Below, piece by piece: positions 50,402 through 63,375 of a stretch of DNA of 64,000 nt. The number at the start of each line of letters is the position of its first letter. The first letter of the stretch is position 1. A program made the translations under genes and the position numbers. A model generated the notes under the pieces. That model searched no databases and was not told the origin of the DNA. It was given only the letters and a program-made list of their open reading frames with translations. Source of the DNA: Nocardioides szechwanensis (GTDB taxonomy: Bacteria; Actinomycetota; Actinomycetes; Propionibacteriales; Nocardioidaceae); contig NZ_FNIC01000001.1 in NCBI RefSeq assembly GCF_900103935.1, positions 1,016,715-1,080,714 on the forward strand. The letters run 5' to 3'.

Positions 50402-52962
50402 GAGTCCCCCAGGCAGCGCATCGCGGTGGTGGTGGTGAGCGCGAGCTCACCGAGCTCGTCGGAGAGGTCGAGGTCGACGACGGCCTCGATCACCCAGTCG
50501 TGGTTGCCCTCGGGGTCGTGGATGGTCTGGCGGACCTCCCACCGGCGGCCGGTGCGTGAGACGGACAGCAGGTCGGGGCCGCGCGCGTCGGGGCCGAGGT
50601 CGATGCTGTCGTGCTCGGCGTAGTACTCCTCGATCGCGCCGTCCCACACCGAGCGGGTCACCAGCACCTCGGCCGGCGGCTCGGTCCGGTCGGCCGCGGC
50701 GCGCTCCAGCGCCATCAGGCCGTCGAGGTCGTCGCGCGCCACCAGCTCGACCCGGCGGAACATCGCGTTGCGGATCATGATCAGGAACGGCCGCTCCTGC
50801 GCCGAGATCGGCCGGTTCATCGGCGGCGGCGCGCCCTCGGCCACCGTGCGCGACACGTGCTCGGGGTCCGACAGCGCCTCCCACTCGTCGAGCAGCGACG
50901 AGTCGGTCTGCCGCACGGTCTCGCCCAGCCACTCGACCAGGTCCTCCAGCTCGGGCGTCCGGTGCGCGTCGGGCACGGTCTGGCGCAGCGTGCGGTAGGC
51001 GTCGGTGAGGTAGCGCAGCACCAACCCCTCCGAGCGCGCCAGCTCGTAGCGGCTGACGAACTCCGTGAAGCTCATCCCCTGCTCGTACATCTCGCGCACG
51101 ATCGTCTTGGGGCTCAGCGCGTCCTCACGCAGCCACGGGTGCCGCTGGCGATAGATCTCGTACGTCGCCTCCAGGACCTCGGCGAGTGGCTGGGGCCAGG
51201 TGATGGCGTCGAGCAGCAGCATCCGCTCGTCGTACTCGAGCCCGTCGGCCTTCATCTCGGCGATCGCCTCGCCGCGCGCCCGCCGCTGCTGCGCGAACAG
51301 GATCTGCCGCGGCCCCTCGAGCACCGCCTCGATCACGGACACGATGTCGAGGGTGTAGGTCTCGCTCTCGGGGTCGAGCACGTCGAGGGCGGCCAGCGCG
51401 AAGTGCGCCAGCGGCTGGTTGAGCGCGAAGTCCATCGGCAGGTCGACGGTCAGCACATAGCGCCGCCCGAACTCGTCGGGAACGTCTCGCCGGGTCACCG
51501 TGCCGGAGTGCACCAGGCTGCGGACCAGCCGCAGCGCCCGGCGGGTCAGCCGCAGCTGGCTGCGCCGGTCCTCGTGGTTGTCCTGGAGCAGCCGCCGCAG
51601 CACCGGGAACGCGTCCTCCTCGCGGGCCAGGACGTTGATCACCATCGCGTTGTCGACCTTCATCCGCGACTGCAACCTCTCGGAGGTGCCGTGCACGAGC
51701 TTGTCGAAGGTCTGCTCGGTCCACACCACACTGCCCTCGGGCGGCTTGCGCAGCTGCGCCTTCGAGCGCCGCTTCGCCAGCTTCTCGGCGCTCAGGGCGG
51801 AGTTCTTGGCGTCGGCCTTGGCCTTGGCCTTCTCGTTCTCGATCACGTGCTCCGGAGCCTGTACGACGACGTACCCCGCCGTGTCGAAGCCCGCACGGCC
51901 GGCGCGTCCGGCGATCTGGAGGAACTCCCGCGTGCGCAGCACCCGCTGCCGGCTGCCGTCGAACTTCGCCAGCCCGCTGAACAGCACCGTGCGGATCGGC
52001 ACGTTGATGCCGACGCCGAGCGTGTCGGTGCCGCAGATGACGGTCAGCAGCCCGGCCTGCGCGAGCTGCTCGACCAGGCGCCGGTAGCGCGGCAGCATTC
52101 CGGCGTGGTGCACGCCGATGCCGCGCCGCACCATCTTCGACAGCGTCTTGCCGAAGCCAGAGCCGAAGCGGAACGCCCCGATCTTGTCGGTGATCGCGTC
52201 CTTCTCGGCCTGGGTCAGCTTGCCGATCGCCGAGCTCGGCGACAGCAGGCTGGTGGCGTGCTCGACCGCGTCCTTCTGCGTGAAGTGCACGACGTAGACC
52301 GGCGCCTGCTTGGTCTGCACCAGCTCGTCGAGGGTCTCGTCGAGCACGGTCAGCGACCACGAGAAGGCCAGCGGCACCGGGCGTTCGGCGTCGGCGACGA
52401 TCGCGGTCTCGCGACCGTTGCGGCGGGTCAGGTCCTCGGCGATGTCGGTGACGTCGCCGAGGGTGGCCGACATCAGCAGGAACTGCGCCTGCGGGAGCTC
52501 GATCAGCGGGACCTGCCAGGCCCAGCCGCGGTCGGGCTCGGCGTAGAAGTGGAACTCGTCCATCACGACCAGCCCCACGTCGGCGGTCGCGCCCTCGCGC
52601 AGGGCGATGTTGGCGAGCACCTCGGCGGTGCAGCAGATGATCGGGGCCTCGGCGTTGACCGTGGCGTCGCCGGTCAGCATCCCGACGTTCTCCGCACCGA
52701 AGACCGCGCACAGCGCGAAGAACTTCTCGCTCACCAGCGCCTTGATCGGTGCGGTGTAGAAGCTCACCCGGTCGTCGGCCATGGCGGCCATGTGGGCGCC
52801 GATGGCGACCAGCGACTTCCCCGACCCGGTCGGTGTGGCCAGGATGACGTTGCTGCCGCCGAGCAGCTCGATGACCGCCTCGTCCTGGTGCGGGTAGAGC
52901 TCGAGCCCCTCGCCGAGGGCCCACTCCACGATCTCGTCGTAGACCTTGTCGGGGTCGATCAT
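50398..52962 (-). CDS. DEAD/DEAH-box helicase with DUF3516 domain
   Basis: An 854-residue SF2 RNA/DNA helicase. Motif [12 protein letters not shown], motif II DEFH in [11 protein letters not shown], motif III MSATLGD and motif [12 protein letters not shown] are all present, followed by the DUF3516 C-terminal domain. It is a family typical of Actinobacteria; its substrate is not established. Its ATG overlaps the xerD stop by 4 bp. Confidence 0.9.
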   Translation of the reverse strand: MIDPDKVYDEIVEWALGEGLELYPHQDEAVIELLGGSNVILATPTGSGKSLVAIGAHMAAMADDRVSFYTAPIKALVSEKFFALCAVFGAENVGMLTGDATVNAEAPIICCTAEVLANIALREGATADVGLVVMDEFHFYAEPDRGWAWQVPLIELPQAQFLLMSATLGDVTDIAEDLTRRNGRETAIVADAERPVPLAFSWSLTVLDETLDELVQTKQAPVYVVHFTQKDAVEHATSLLSPSSAIGKLTQAEKDAITDKIGAFRFGSGFGKTLSKMVRRGIGVHHAGMLPRYRRLVEQLAQAGLLTVICGTDTLGVGINVPIRTVLFSGLAKFDGSRQRVLRTREFLQIAGRAGRAGFDTAGYVVVQAPEHVIENEKAKAKADAKNSALSAEKLAKRRSKAQLRKPPEGSVVWTEQTFDKLVHGTSERLQSRMKVDNAMVINVLAREEDAFPVLRRLLQDNHEDRRSQLRLTRRALRLVRSLVHSGTVTRRDVPDEFGRRYVLTVDLPMDFALNQPLAHFALAALDVLDPESETYTLDIVSVIEAVLEGPRQILFAQQRRARGEAIAEMKADGLEYDERMLLLDAITWPQPLAEVLEATYEIYRQRHPWLREDALSPKTIVREMYEQGMSFTEFVSRYELARSEGLVLRYLTDAYRTLRQTVPDAHRTPELEDLVEWLGETVRQTDSSLLDEWEALSDPEHVSRTVAEGAPPPMNRPISAQERPFLIMIRNAMFRRVELVARDDLDGLMALERAAADRTEPPAEVLVTRSVWDGAIEEYYAEHDSIDLGPDARGPDLLSVSRTGRRWEVRQTIHDPEGNHDWVIEAVVDLDLSDELGELALTTTTAMRCLGDS

Positions 52963-53903
52963 CCGCGGGCCCTGGGGTGAGCGGTGGCGAAGACCTCGCG
53001 CAGGTTGTCGACCGTCACCAGGGTGTAGATCTGGGTCGTGGTGACGGACGCGTGCCCGAGCAGCTCCTGGACGACGCGTACGTCGGCACCCCCGTCGAGC
53101 AGGTGCGTGGCGAAGGAGTGGCGCAGCGTGTGCGGCGAGACGTCACGGTCGACCCCGGCCCGGTCGGCGGCCTTGGTCAGCACCGTCCACGCGGACTGCC
53201 GTGACAGCCGCCCGCCACGGGCGTTGAGGAACAGTGCCCCACCGATCGCCTTCGACCCGGCGGCGACCAGCTCCGGGCGCGCACGCACGACGTACGCCGC
53301 GAGGGCCTCGCGCGCGTAGGAGCCCAGCGGGACCAGCCGTTCCTTGCTGCCCTTGCCGCGCAGCAGGACGGTGCCGTCGACCTCGTCGATGTCGTCGACG
53401 TCGAGCCCGACCGCCTCGGAGATCCGAGCACCGGTGCCGTAGAGGACCTCCAGCAGCGCCCGGTCGCGCAGCGCGAGCGTGGTGCCGGGGGCGCCGGCCG
53501 CCTCGAGGATCGCCTCGACGTCGGACAGCGGCAGCGCCTTGGGCAGCCGCTTCGCCGGCGTGGGTGGCTTCACGCCACCGGCCGGGTCGACCTGGGCCAA
53601 CCCGTCGGCCACCGCGAACTTGTGGAAGCCGCGCACCGCCACCACGGTGCGGGCCGCCGAGGTCGCGCTCAGCGGCTGGTGGTCGGCGTCGCCCTCGCGC
53701 AGTCGCATCAGGAACCCACTCACCGTCGCCTCGTCGATGCTGTCCAGCTCTTCCACGCCAGCCGCTTCCAGGTGGGCGCGGTAGCGCCGCAGGTCGCGTC
53801 GGTAGGACGTGAGGGTGTTGGTCGCCAGCCCCTTCTCGACCGACAGGTGCTCGAGATAGGTGCGGATCGCTCGATCGATGGACCCCGGAGATGTGGTACT
53901 CAG
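52959..53903 (-). CDS. xerD: Tyrosine recombinase XerD, apparently starting at CTG
   Basis: A 314-residue XerD-like recombinase. The first domain reads [24 protein letters not shown] then [10 protein letters not shown], as in actinobacterial XerD. The catalytic residues are in GTGARISEA (Arg), [12 protein letters not shown] (His, Arg), [13 protein letters not shown] (His, Tyr). No ATG, GTG or TTG exists in frame between the ald stop and residue 50. CTG 53903 overlaps the ald stop TGA (CTGA), the same 4-bp overlap style used elsewhere, so CTG is probably the start. It resolves chromosome dimers at dif with XerC. Confidence 0.88.
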   Translation of the reverse strand: MSTTSPGSIDRAIRTYLEHLSVEKGLATNTLTSYRRDLRRYRAHLEAAGVEELDSIDEATVSGFLMRLREGDADHQPLSATSAARTVVAVRGFHKFAVADGLAQVDPAGGVKPPTPAKRLPKALPLSDVEAILEAAGAPGTTLALRDRALLEVLYGTGARISEAVGLDVDDIDEVDGTVLLRGKGSKERLVPLGSYAREALAAYVVRARPELVAAGSKAIGGALFLNARGGRLSRQSAWTVLTKAADRAGVDRDVSPHTLRHSFATHLLDGGADVRVVQELLGHASVTTTQIYTLVTVDNLREVFATAHPRARG

Positions 53904-55015
53904 GCGATCACGTCGTCCAGGGCCACGGACTCGATGCCGACGGCCTCACCCACCGGCGCGTTGGTGAGCTGCCCGGCATGCGTGTTGAGCCCGAGCGCGA
54001 GGCTGTGGTCGGAGCGGCAGGCGTCCTGCCAGCCCTTGTCTGCCAGCTTCACGGTGTAGGGCAGGGTCGCGTTGGTCAGCGCGTAGGTCGACGTGTTGGG
54101 CACCGCACCCGGCATGTTGGCCACGCAGTAGAACGTCGAGTTGTGCACCTGGTACGTCGGGTCGTCGTGTGTCGTCGCGTGGGTGTCCTCGAAGCAACCG
54201 CCCTGGTCGACCGCGATGTCGACCAGCACCGAGCCGGGCTTCATCCGCGAGACCAGGTCGTTGGAGACCAGCTTGGGAGCCGCGGCGCCGGGGATCAGCA
54301 CCGCGCCGATCACCATGTCGGCCTCCATCACCTGCTGCTCGACGGCGAGCTTGGACGACGCCAGCCCGTGCACCCGGTTGTTGTAGCGCCAGAACGACAT
54401 CCGCAGCTTGTCCAGGTCGGTGTCGAGCAGCGTCACGTCGGCGCCCATGCCGAGGGCGATGTTGGCGGCGTTCTGGCCGGACACACCGGCCCCGATGATC
54501 ACGACCTTCGCGTTGGCCACACCGCCGACCCCGCCCATCAGCACGCCGCGGCCACCCTGGGCCTTGAGCAGGCTGTGCGCCCCCACCTGGGGCGCCAGGC
54601 AGCCGGCGACCTCGGACATCGGGTAGAGCAGCGGCAGTCCGCCCGAGGGCAGCTGCACGGTCTCGTAGGCGATGCCGGTGACCTTGCTCCTCAGGAGCTC
54701 CTCGGTCAGCGGCTTGTCGGCCGCGAGGTGGAGATAGGTGAAGAGGGTCAGGCCCTCACGCAGGCGGTGGTACTCCTCGGCGACCGGCTCCTTGACCTTC
54801 AGCACCAGGTCAGCCGAGCCCCACACGTCGTCGGCGGAGTCGATGATCCGCGCACCCGCCGCGACATACTCCGCGTCGTCGATGGACGAGCCCACGCCCG
54901 CCCCCGCCTGCACGAACACCTCGTGACCGTGAGCGGTCAGCTCATGGACGCCCACCGGGGTGATCGCCACCCGGTACTCGTGGTTCTTGACCTCTTTCGG
55001 AACGCCGACCTTCAC
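53900..55015 (-). CDS. ald: Alanine dehydrogenase
   Basis: A 371-residue enzyme with [20 protein letters not shown] at the start, a Rossmann segment [22 protein letters not shown], and catalytic-site [10 protein letters not shown] and [19 protein letters not shown]. It interconverts alanine and pyruvate with NAD. It sits directly before xerD with overlapping stop and start. Confidence 0.95.
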   Translation of the reverse strand: MKVGVPKEVKNHEYRVAITPVGVHELTAHGHEVFVQAGAGVGSSIDDAEYVAAGARIIDSADDVWGSADLVLKVKEPVAEEYHRLREGLTLFTYLHLAADKPLTEELLRSKVTGIAYETVQLPSGGLPLLYPMSEVAGCLAPQVGAHSLLKAQGGRGVLMGGVGGVANAKVVIIGAGVSGQNAANIALGMGADVTLLDTDLDKLRMSFWRYNNRVHGLASSKLAVEQQVMEADMVIGAVLIPGAAAPKLVSNDLVSRMKPGSVLVDIAVDQGGCFEDTHATTHDDPTYQVHNSTFYCVANMPGAVPNTSTYALTNATLPYTVKLADKGWQDACRSDHSLALGLNTHAGQLTNAPVGEAVGIESVALDDVIA

Positions 55016-55060
55016 CTAGAGCTCCTCCCTGGGCCGCGAGTCTGCGGCCACCACGCGACA

Positions 55061-57420
<2,360 letters not shown>

Positions 57421-59169
57421 CTAGCTGCGTCCACGCGCCGACTGGGCAACCTCGAGCAGCTCGCGAGCGTGCGCGAGGGCGGTGTCGGAGTCGGACAGGC
57501 CGGCCAGCATCCGCGACAGCTCGCGCTCGCGGGACGCGTCGTCGAGCACCGTGAGACCGGAGCTGGTGACCGTGCCGTCACTGGACTTCTCGACCACGAC
57601 GTGACGGTCGGCGTAGGCCGCGACCTGCGGCAGGTGGGTCACGACCAGCACCTGGGCGGTCCGCGCCAGCTCGGCGAGCCGGCGGCCCACCTCGACCGCC
57701 GCGGCGCCGCCGACGCCGGCGTCGACCTCGTCGAAGACGAACGTCGGGACCGGGCTGGTGCCGGCCAGCGAGACCTCGACCGCGAGCATCACGCGGGAGA
57801 GCTCGCCACCGGAGGCGCCCTTGGCGAGCGGCCGGGGCTCGGAGCCGGTGTTGGCGGCCAGCAGCAGCTCGACGTCGTCGACGCCGTGGGCGGCGTAGCG
57901 CACCCAGCGGCCGGCCACCGACAGCGCAGCCCGGCGGCCCTCGCTCGGCTCGCTTTCGGTCTGCGTCACGTCGACGGAGAGCCGGGCGTGCGGCATCGCG
58001 AGCAGCGTGAGCTCCTCGCTCACCTGGGTGCCCAGCCGCTCGGCGGCCTCGTGCCGGGCGGCCGACAGCGCGGTGGCCTGCGCGGTGAGCTGGTCGCGCA
58101 GCTCGAGGCGCCGGGCGCGGAGCTGCTCGATCCGCTCGTCGGTGGAGTCGAGCTCGAGCAGCCGCCGCGACGACTGCTCCGCCCAGGCGAGCACGTCGTC
58201 GATGGTGTCGCCGTACTTGCGGGTCAGGGCGGTCAGGGCGGCGCGCCGCTCGGAGACCGCGCCCAGGCGGGCCGGGTCGGTCTCGATGCGTGACGCGTAG
58301 GAGGCGACGTCGGCGGCCACGTCGGAGAGCAGGTAGGTGATCTCGGCGAGCCGGTCGGCCAGCTCGCCGGCCTCGGCGTCGTGGTCGCGTACGCCGTCGA
58401 GCGCGGTGCGCGCCGCCGCCGTGGTGGCGAGCGCGTCGACCGCCTCCTGCTCGCTGCTGAGAGCCTCGCGGGCCAGCTCGGCGGCACCGCGCAGGGTGTC
58501 GGAGAAGCCGAGCCTGGCCTCCTCCGAGGCCAGGGACAGGTCCTCGCCCGGCTCGGGCGAGACCGCTTCCACCTCGCCGAGGCCGAAGCGGAGCAGGTCG
58601 GCCTCGCGGGCGCGGTCACGTGCGGTGGCCACCACGTCGACCAGCTCGGCCTCGACGGTCTCGAGCTGCTCGTGGGTGGCGGTGTAGCCGGCGAGGAGCG
58701 CCGCTACGGGCTCGCCGCCGAACCGGTCGAGCGCCTCGCGCTGGGCGCGGGCCTGGAGCAGTCGGTGCTGGTCGGACTGCCCGTGCACGGCCACCAGCGG
58801 CTGGGCGATCTCGGCCAGGGTCGCCACCGGCACGGAGGCGCCGCCCACGAAGGCCCGCGAGCGACCCTCGGCGGAGATGCTGCGCGCGACCACGAGGCGG
58901 TCGTCCTCGACGACTCCCCCGGCCTCCTCGACCTGGTCGGCCAGTCCGGGCAGGTCGCCGACGGAGACCACGCCCTCGACCCGGGCGAGCTTGGCCCCGG
59001 AGCGTACGGCGCCGCTGTCGGCGCGGCCGCCGAGCAGCAGGCCCAGCGCGGTCACGATCATGGTCTTGCCGGCGCCGGTCTCACCGGTGATCACGGTCAG
59101 GCCGGGCCCGAGCTCGAGGGTGGAGGACTCGATCACGCCCAGCGAGGTGATCCGGAGCTCCTCGATCAT
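57421..59169 (-). CDS. recN: DNA repair protein RecN
   Basis: A 582-residue SMC-like ATPase: N-terminal Walker A ITGETGAGKTMIVTALGLLLGG, a long coiled-coil middle, the signature ASGGELSRVMLAVEVS and Walker B FVFDEVDAGVGG. It acts in double-strand break repair. ATG 59169 overlaps the nadK stop by 4 bp. Confidence 0.95.
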   Translation of the reverse strand: MIEELRITSLGVIESSTLELGPGLTVITGETGAGKTMIVTALGLLLGGRADSGAVRSGAKLARVEGVVSVGDLPGLADQVEEAGGVVEDDRLVVARSISAEGRSRAFVGGASVPVATLAEIAQPLVAVHGQSDQHRLLQARAQREALDRFGGEPVAALLAGYTATHEQLETVEAELVDVVATARDRAREADLLRFGLGEVEAVSPEPGEDLSLASEEARLGFSDTLRGAAELAREALSSEQEAVDALATTAAARTALDGVRDHDAEAGELADRLAEITYLLSDVAADVASYASRIETDPARLGAVSERRAALTALTRKYGDTIDDVLAWAEQSSRRLLELDSTDERIEQLRARRLELRDQLTAQATALSAARHEAAERLGTQVSEELTLLAMPHARLSVDVTQTESEPSEGRRAALSVAGRWVRYAAHGVDDVELLLAANTGSEPRPLAKGASGGELSRVMLAVEVSLAGTSPVPTFVFDEVDAGVGGAAAVEVGRRLAELARTAQVLVVTHLPQVAAYADRHVVVEKSSDGTVTSSGLTVLDDASRERELSRMLAGLSDSDTALAHARELLEVAQSARGRS

Positions 59170-60113
59170 GCGTCGTCCCCGCGGCGGCGACGCTCGGCGG
59201 AGCCGCGCCAGCCTTCGACCGGCAGGTCGAACTTCGCCACCAGCCGGTCGGTGAACGGGGCCTCGTGGAGCCGCACCAGCCGCACCGGCTGGTCGCCACG
59301 GCGTACTTCGATCCGGGCGCCGGGCGGCAGGTCGACCGTGCGCCGACCGTCGCACCAGAGCACGCCGGCACCCTCGGTGCGGGCCAGCACCTCGATCGCG
59401 ATCACGGAGGTGGGCGCGACCACCATCGGACGGGCGAACAGGGCGTGGGCGCTCAGGGGCACGATGCACATCGCCTCGACACCCGGCCAGACGATCGGTC
59501 CGCCGGCGCTGAAGTTGTAGGCGGTGGAGCCGGTGGGGGTCGCGCAGACGACGCCGTCACAGCCCCAGCGCGAGAGCGGGCGGCCGTCGATCTCGAGCAC
59601 GACCTCGAGCATCCGCTGCCGGGCGGCCTTCTCCACGCTGGCCTCGTTGACCGCGAAGGTCGTGTTGACCACCTCGCCGTCGCGGTAGACCCGGACGTCG
59701 AGGGTGAGCCGGTCCTCGGTCGTGTAGCGGCGCTGGATGATCGCCTCGAGCGTCGACTCGACGTCGTCGACCTCGGCCTCCGCGAGGAACCCGACGTGAC
59801 CGAGGTTGACCCCGAGCACCGGGGTCAGGCTGCCGTGGGTGAGCTCGACCGCGCGCAGGATGGAGCCGTCACCGCCGATCACCAAGGTGAGCTCGCAGTC
59901 GCGGCTGGCGTCGGTCTCGGACTCGGTGAGCTCGATCGGGGGGTCGTAGTCGTCCGGGGAGATCTCGAGGTCGGCGGCCTCCGCGGCGAGCAGCCGGACC
60001 ACGATGCCGTGGCGGGTCAGCCCCTTGCAGAACGAGCGCGCGACGTCGCGGGCCTCGTCGCGCCCCGTGTGGGCGAGCACGAGCACACGGCGCACGGTCG
60101 GGTCCTGGCTCAC
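59166..60113 (-). CDS. nadK: NAD kinase
   Basis: A 315-residue NAD kinase with the GGDGS motif (VIGGDGSILRAVE), NLGHVGFLAE, and the NAD-site motif DGVVCATPTGSTAYNFSAGGP. It makes NADP. It overlaps tlyA by 4 bp. The order tlyA-nadK-recN matches M. tuberculosis Rv1694-Rv1696. Confidence 0.96.
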   Translation of the reverse strand: MSQDPTVRRVLVLAHTGRDEARDVARSFCKGLTRHGIVVRLLAAEAADLEISPDDYDPPIELTESETDASRDCELTLVIGGDGSILRAVELTHGSLTPVLGVNLGHVGFLAEAEVDDVESTLEAIIQRRYTTEDRLTLDVRVYRDGEVVNTTFAVNEASVEKAARQRMLEVVLEIDGRPLSRWGCDGVVCATPTGSTAYNFSAGGPIVWPGVEAMCIVPLSAHALFARPMVVAPTSVIAIEVLARTEGAGVLWCDGRRTVDLPPGARIEVRRGDQPVRLVRLHEAPFTDRLVAKFDLPVEGWRGSAERRRRGDDA

Positions 60114-60949
60114 GGGTCCACCCTCTCACCCGCGACCCCCAGGGCCGCGGCGTCCCGCACGCACCGGTGGATGTCGTCCTCGGTGAGCGTGGCCGGACCG
60201 TGGCGCAGCCACAGGAAGAACTCCACGTTGCCCGAGGGGCCCGGCAGTGGGCTGGTGGCGACCTGGCGGGCTCCCCAGCCGCGCGTGGCAGCCGCGTCGG
60301 CCACCCCGATCACGGCCTCGGCCCGCAGGTCCAGGTCGCGTACGACGCCGCCCTTGGGGATGCGCTCCTTGCCGACCTCGAACTGCGGCTTGACCATCAG
60401 CGCCAGGTCGCCGTCCTCGCGGGTCACCCCGATGAGCGCGTCGAGCACCAGCGGCAGGGAGATGAAGGACAGGTCGCCGACGACGACGTCGACGGGTCCT
60501 CCGATCAGCTCCGGGGTCAGCTCGCGCACGTTGGTGCGGTCGTGGACCACGACGCGCTCGTCGTTCTGGAGCCGCCAGACGAGCTGCCCGTAGCCCACGT
60601 CGACCGCGACCACCTGCGCCGCCCCGGCACGCAGGAGCACGTCGGTGAAGCCACCGGTGGACGCGCCGGCGTCGAGGCAGCGCCGGCCGGCCACCTCGAG
60701 CCCGAGCGGCCCGAACACCGCGAGCGCGCCCGCCAGCTTGTGGCCGCCGCGTGAGGCGTAGTCGGGGCGGTCCGGGTCGTCGATCACGACGATGGCGACG
60801 TCGGTGGTCACCCCGGTCGCCGGCTTGGACGCGACCGCGCCCGAGACCTTGACCCGCTGCCCCGCGATCAGCTCGCTCGCGTGGTCGCGCGAACGAGCGA
60901 GGCCCCGGCGCACCAGCTCGGCGTCGAGGCGCAGGCGGCGCGGTGGCAT
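60110..60949 (-). CDS. tlyA: rRNA 2'-O-methyltransferase / hemolysin TlyA
   Basis: A 279-residue protein with an N-terminal S4 domain (RLRLDAELVRRGLARSRDHA) and an FtsJ-type methyltransferase domain: CLDAGASTGGFTDVLLRAGA (SAM), VVVGDLSFISL, MVKPQFEVGKER and GNVEFFLWLR. TlyA methylates ribose in 16S and 23S rRNA and affects capreomycin sensitivity (family knowledge). ATG 60949 is the start. Confidence 0.95.
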   Translation of the reverse strand: MPPRRLRLDAELVRRGLARSRDHASELIAGQRVKVSGAVASKPATGVTTDVAIVVIDDPDRPDYASRGGHKLAGALAVFGPLGLEVAGRRCLDAGASTGGFTDVLLRAGAAQVVAVDVGYGQLVWRLQNDERVVVHDRTNVRELTPELIGGPVDVVVGDLSFISLPLVLDALIGVTREDGDLALMVKPQFEVGKERIPKGGVVRDLDLRAEAVIGVADAAATRGWGARQVATSPLPGPSGNVEFFLWLRHGPATLTEDDIHRCVRDAAALGVAGERVDP

Positions 60950-60959
60950 CCGGCGTACC

Positions 60960-61172
60960 TCAGGCCTGGTCGGGTGGACCGTCGGTCGGAGCAGCGTCCA
61001 GCGCCCGGCGCAGCTCGTCGTGCGCCTGCTCGAACGCGGCGACATGCTCCTCCACCGGGAGACCCTCGAGTCCCTCGATCGAGGCGATCACCGAGTCGAC
61101 GCGGTCGTCCCCGGTGCGCACCCGCTCCATGTCTGCCACGACGTCGCCCTCGTCCATCGGCTCCTGCGTCAT
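60960..61172 (-). CDS. Small conserved protein (70 aa) between HAD phosphatase and tlyA
   Basis: A 70-residue acidic helical protein (MTQEPMDEGDVVADMERVRT, then EGLEGLPVEEHVAAFEQAHD). A small ORF stands in the same place in M. tuberculosis (Rv1693). Function unknown. It lies 9 bp after the HAD gene and 10 bp before tlyA, so it is cotranscribed. Confidence 0.65.
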   Translation of the reverse strand: MTQEPMDEGDVVADMERVRTGDDRVDSVIASIEGLEGLPVEEHVAAFEQAHDELRRALDAAPTDGPPDQA

Positions 61173-61181
61173 GCTCCGAGG

Positions 61182-62201
61182 CTACCGGGCCTCGGCCGCG
61201 CGGCCCGTGAGGGGCGGGGCGAGGTGCGAGGTGTCGGGGACGTCGCCGCCTCCGTCCACGTGGGCCCACGCCGCGCAGGCGACGACCGCCCACCAGTCGT
61301 CGGCTCCCCCGTCACCCGCGACCTCGAGCTTCGCCTCCGTCACCTCGGCCCGCCAGCCGCCCAGCTCCCAGCCGGAGCCGTCCTCGGCCGGCACCTCGTG
61401 GGAGCGCAGCAGGCCGCCCAGGTCGGCGGCGACGAAGGTCGGACGCTCCGCCGGCGTCGCGGCGACCAGCTCGGGCAGACCGGTCACCCCGGTCAGCACC
61501 AGCAGCGAGTCGATGCCGGCGGTGCGGGCGCCCTCGATGTCGGTGTCGAGCCGGTCGCCCACCATGAGCGGCCGCTCGCCCCCGGCCCGGCGAACGGTCT
61601 CGTCGAGCAGCGGCCGCTGCGGCTTGCCGGCGACCACCGGATCCACGCCGGTGAAGCGCGACAGCGTCTCCACGAGCACGCCGTGCCCCGGCGCGACCCC
61701 GTAGGACGTCGGGATCGTGTAGTCGGAGTTGCTGGCGACCCACCACAGACCGGCCCGCACGCGTACGGCCGCCCGCATGATGTCGCGCCACAGCACCTCG
61801 GGGCCGTAGCCCGTCACCAGCGCCTCGGCCTCCTCCTCGACCGACACCGCGACCAGGCCGACCTCCGCGAGCGCCTCCGCCAGACCGACAGCACCCAGCA
61901 GCACCACCCGGGCGCCCTCGCCCAGCCGCTCCACCAGCACCCGGGCCGCCGCCTGCGCCGAGGTAACCACGTCGCCGGCGTCCGCCTGGACGCCGAGCTC
62001 GCGCAGGTGGGTCGCGACCGCCTCCGGGGTGCGGGCCGCGTTGTTGGTGACGAACGCCAGCCGCATCCCGCTCTCGCGCACCCGGTCGAGGTGCTCGGCT
62101 GCTCCCGGCACGGCGTCGGGCCCGATGTAGACGACCCCGTCGAGGTCCAGCATCGCGAGGTCGTAGGCGGAGCACAGGGCGTCCTGGGACACGCCGAGCA
62201 T
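61182..62201 (-). CDS. HAD-IIA family sugar-phosphatase-like hydrolase
   Basis: A 339-residue HAD hydrolase with the nucleophile loop MLDLDGVVYIGPDA, the cap motif VTNNAARTPEAV, GYGPEVLW and C-terminal GDRLDTDIEGARTAGIDSLLVL. It is the NagD/p-nitrophenylphosphatase type. The C-terminal 70 residues after the HAD fold are an extension. A ribosome binding site GGAGG precedes ATG 62201. It is divergent from the DUF1015 gene. Confidence 0.88.
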   Translation of the reverse strand: MLGVSQDALCSAYDLAMLDLDGVVYIGPDAVPGAAEHLDRVRESGMRLAFVTNNAARTPEAVATHLRELGVQADAGDVVTSAQAAARVLVERLGEGARVVLLGAVGLAEALAEVGLVAVSVEEEAEALVTGYGPEVLWRDIMRAAVRVRAGLWWVASNSDYTIPTSYGVAPGHGVLVETLSRFTGVDPVVAGKPQRPLLDETVRRAGGERPLMVGDRLDTDIEGARTAGIDSLLVLTGVTGLPELVAATPAERPTFVAADLGGLLRSHEVPAEDGSGWELGGWRAEVTEAKLEVAGDGGADDWWAVVACAAWAHVDGGGDVPDTSHLAPPLTGRAAEAR

Positions 62202-62238
62202 GCGGCCTCCTGGGGCAGGTGGGTTGGTCCCGGCACCC

Positions 62239-62244
62239 TACGAT
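62239..62244 (+). promoter_or_regulatory. Putative -10 hexamer of the DUF1015 gene (leaderless)
   Basis: TACGAT, six bases, then GTG 62251. Confidence 0.5.
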
Positions 62245-62250
62245 GCCGAG

Positions 62251-63375
62251 GTGGAGTCCAGTGCCGTCGTCACCCCGCCGTACGTCGGCGGCCCGCTGCG
62301 CCTGCTCCCCTTCCGAGCCCTGATGCTCGCGCCCTCGCGGGTCGGCGACCCCGCGTCGGCGCGTGCGTTCGCCCGCCCCTACAAGGACGTGGCGGCCCGC
62401 CTGACCCGGTGGCAGCGCCAGGGGCGGATCAGCCAGGACCCCGAGCCCGCGCTCTACCTGCACGAGTACACCGCGGGCGGCATCACCATCCGCGGTCTTG
62501 TGGGCCTCCTCGACGTCTCGCGCGGCGCCACCCGCGCGGAGGAGCGGGCGATCCTGCCGCACGAAGGGATCTACCCGGCCCAGGCCGACGACCTGGCCGA
62601 CCGGATGGCCGAGATGCAGCTCAACCCGGCCCCGATCCTGCTGGTCCACCACGGTCCGGCACCGCTGCGGGCGATGCTCGCCGGGGTGCAGGAGCGCACC
62701 CCCGAGCACGAGTTCACCGACCGCACCGGCCAGCGGCACCGGATCTGGGCGATCCGCGACCCCAGCGAACTCGCCGCGGTCGCGTCGGGCCTGGCTGACG
62801 AGAAGGCGCTCATCGCCGACGGGCACCACCGCTACGCCGCTTACCTGCGCCTGCACAAGCGAGCGCCCGGGGGCCCGTCGGACTACGGGCTCGCGATGCT
62901 GGTCGACCAGGAGGACACCCCGTTGTTCCTGGGCGCCATCCACCGGGTGCTCGGCGGCACCTCCCTCGACGACGTGTGCTCGGCCGCTCATGACGTCGGC
63001 ATCGGCGTGCACGAGGCCACCGAGGACGAGGCCGTCGCCGCGCTGGGACCCGACCACCTCGCGGCCACCGACGGAGACCGCTGGGCCGTGCTGACCATCT
63101 CCGTGCCTCCGGACCGCACCGCCGTCCAGCTCCTGCACGAGCAGCTGGTGCCGGCGCTTCCGCACGGCCCGCGGCGCACGACGTACCACCACACGGTCGA
63201 GGAGGCGCTCAGCCACGCCAGCCCCGGCGCCGCCGTGGCGGTGCTCATGCCGGCTCCGCTGGTCGACCGCGTCCTGCGGATCGTGCGCGACGACCGCCTG
63301 CTTCCCGAAAAGGCGACGTCGTTCCAGCCCAAGCCGAGCCTCGGGGTGCTCATCCGCTCGATGCGCGACGGATGA
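62251..63375 (+). CDS. DUF1015 family protein
   Basis: A 374-residue protein: GGPLRLLPFRALMLAPSRVGDPAS at the start, LADEKALIADGHHRYAAYLR, the family GHHRY motif, and KATSFQPKPSLGVLIRSM at the end. DUF1015 proteins are uncharacterised. GTG 62251 is preferred because of the TACGAT hexamer six bases before it. Its 3' end overlaps the SSB-like gene on the other strand by 26 bp. Confidence 0.85.
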   Translation: MESSAVVTPPYVGGPLRLLPFRALMLAPSRVGDPASARAFARPYKDVAARLTRWQRQGRISQDPEPALYLHEYTAGGITIRGLVGLLDVSRGATRAEERAILPHEGIYPAQADDLADRMAEMQLNPAPILLVHHGPAPLRAMLAGVQERTPEHEFTDRTGQRHRIWAIRDPSELAAVASGLADEKALIADGHHRYAAYLRLHKRAPGGPSDYGLAMLVDQEDTPLFLGAIHRVLGGTSLDDVCSAAHDVGIGVHEATEDEAVAALGPDHLAATDGDRWAVLTISVPPDRTAVQLLHEQLVPALPHGPRRTTYHHTVEEALSHASPGAAVAVLMPAPLVDRVLRIVRDDRLLPEKATSFQPKPSLGVLIRSMRDG

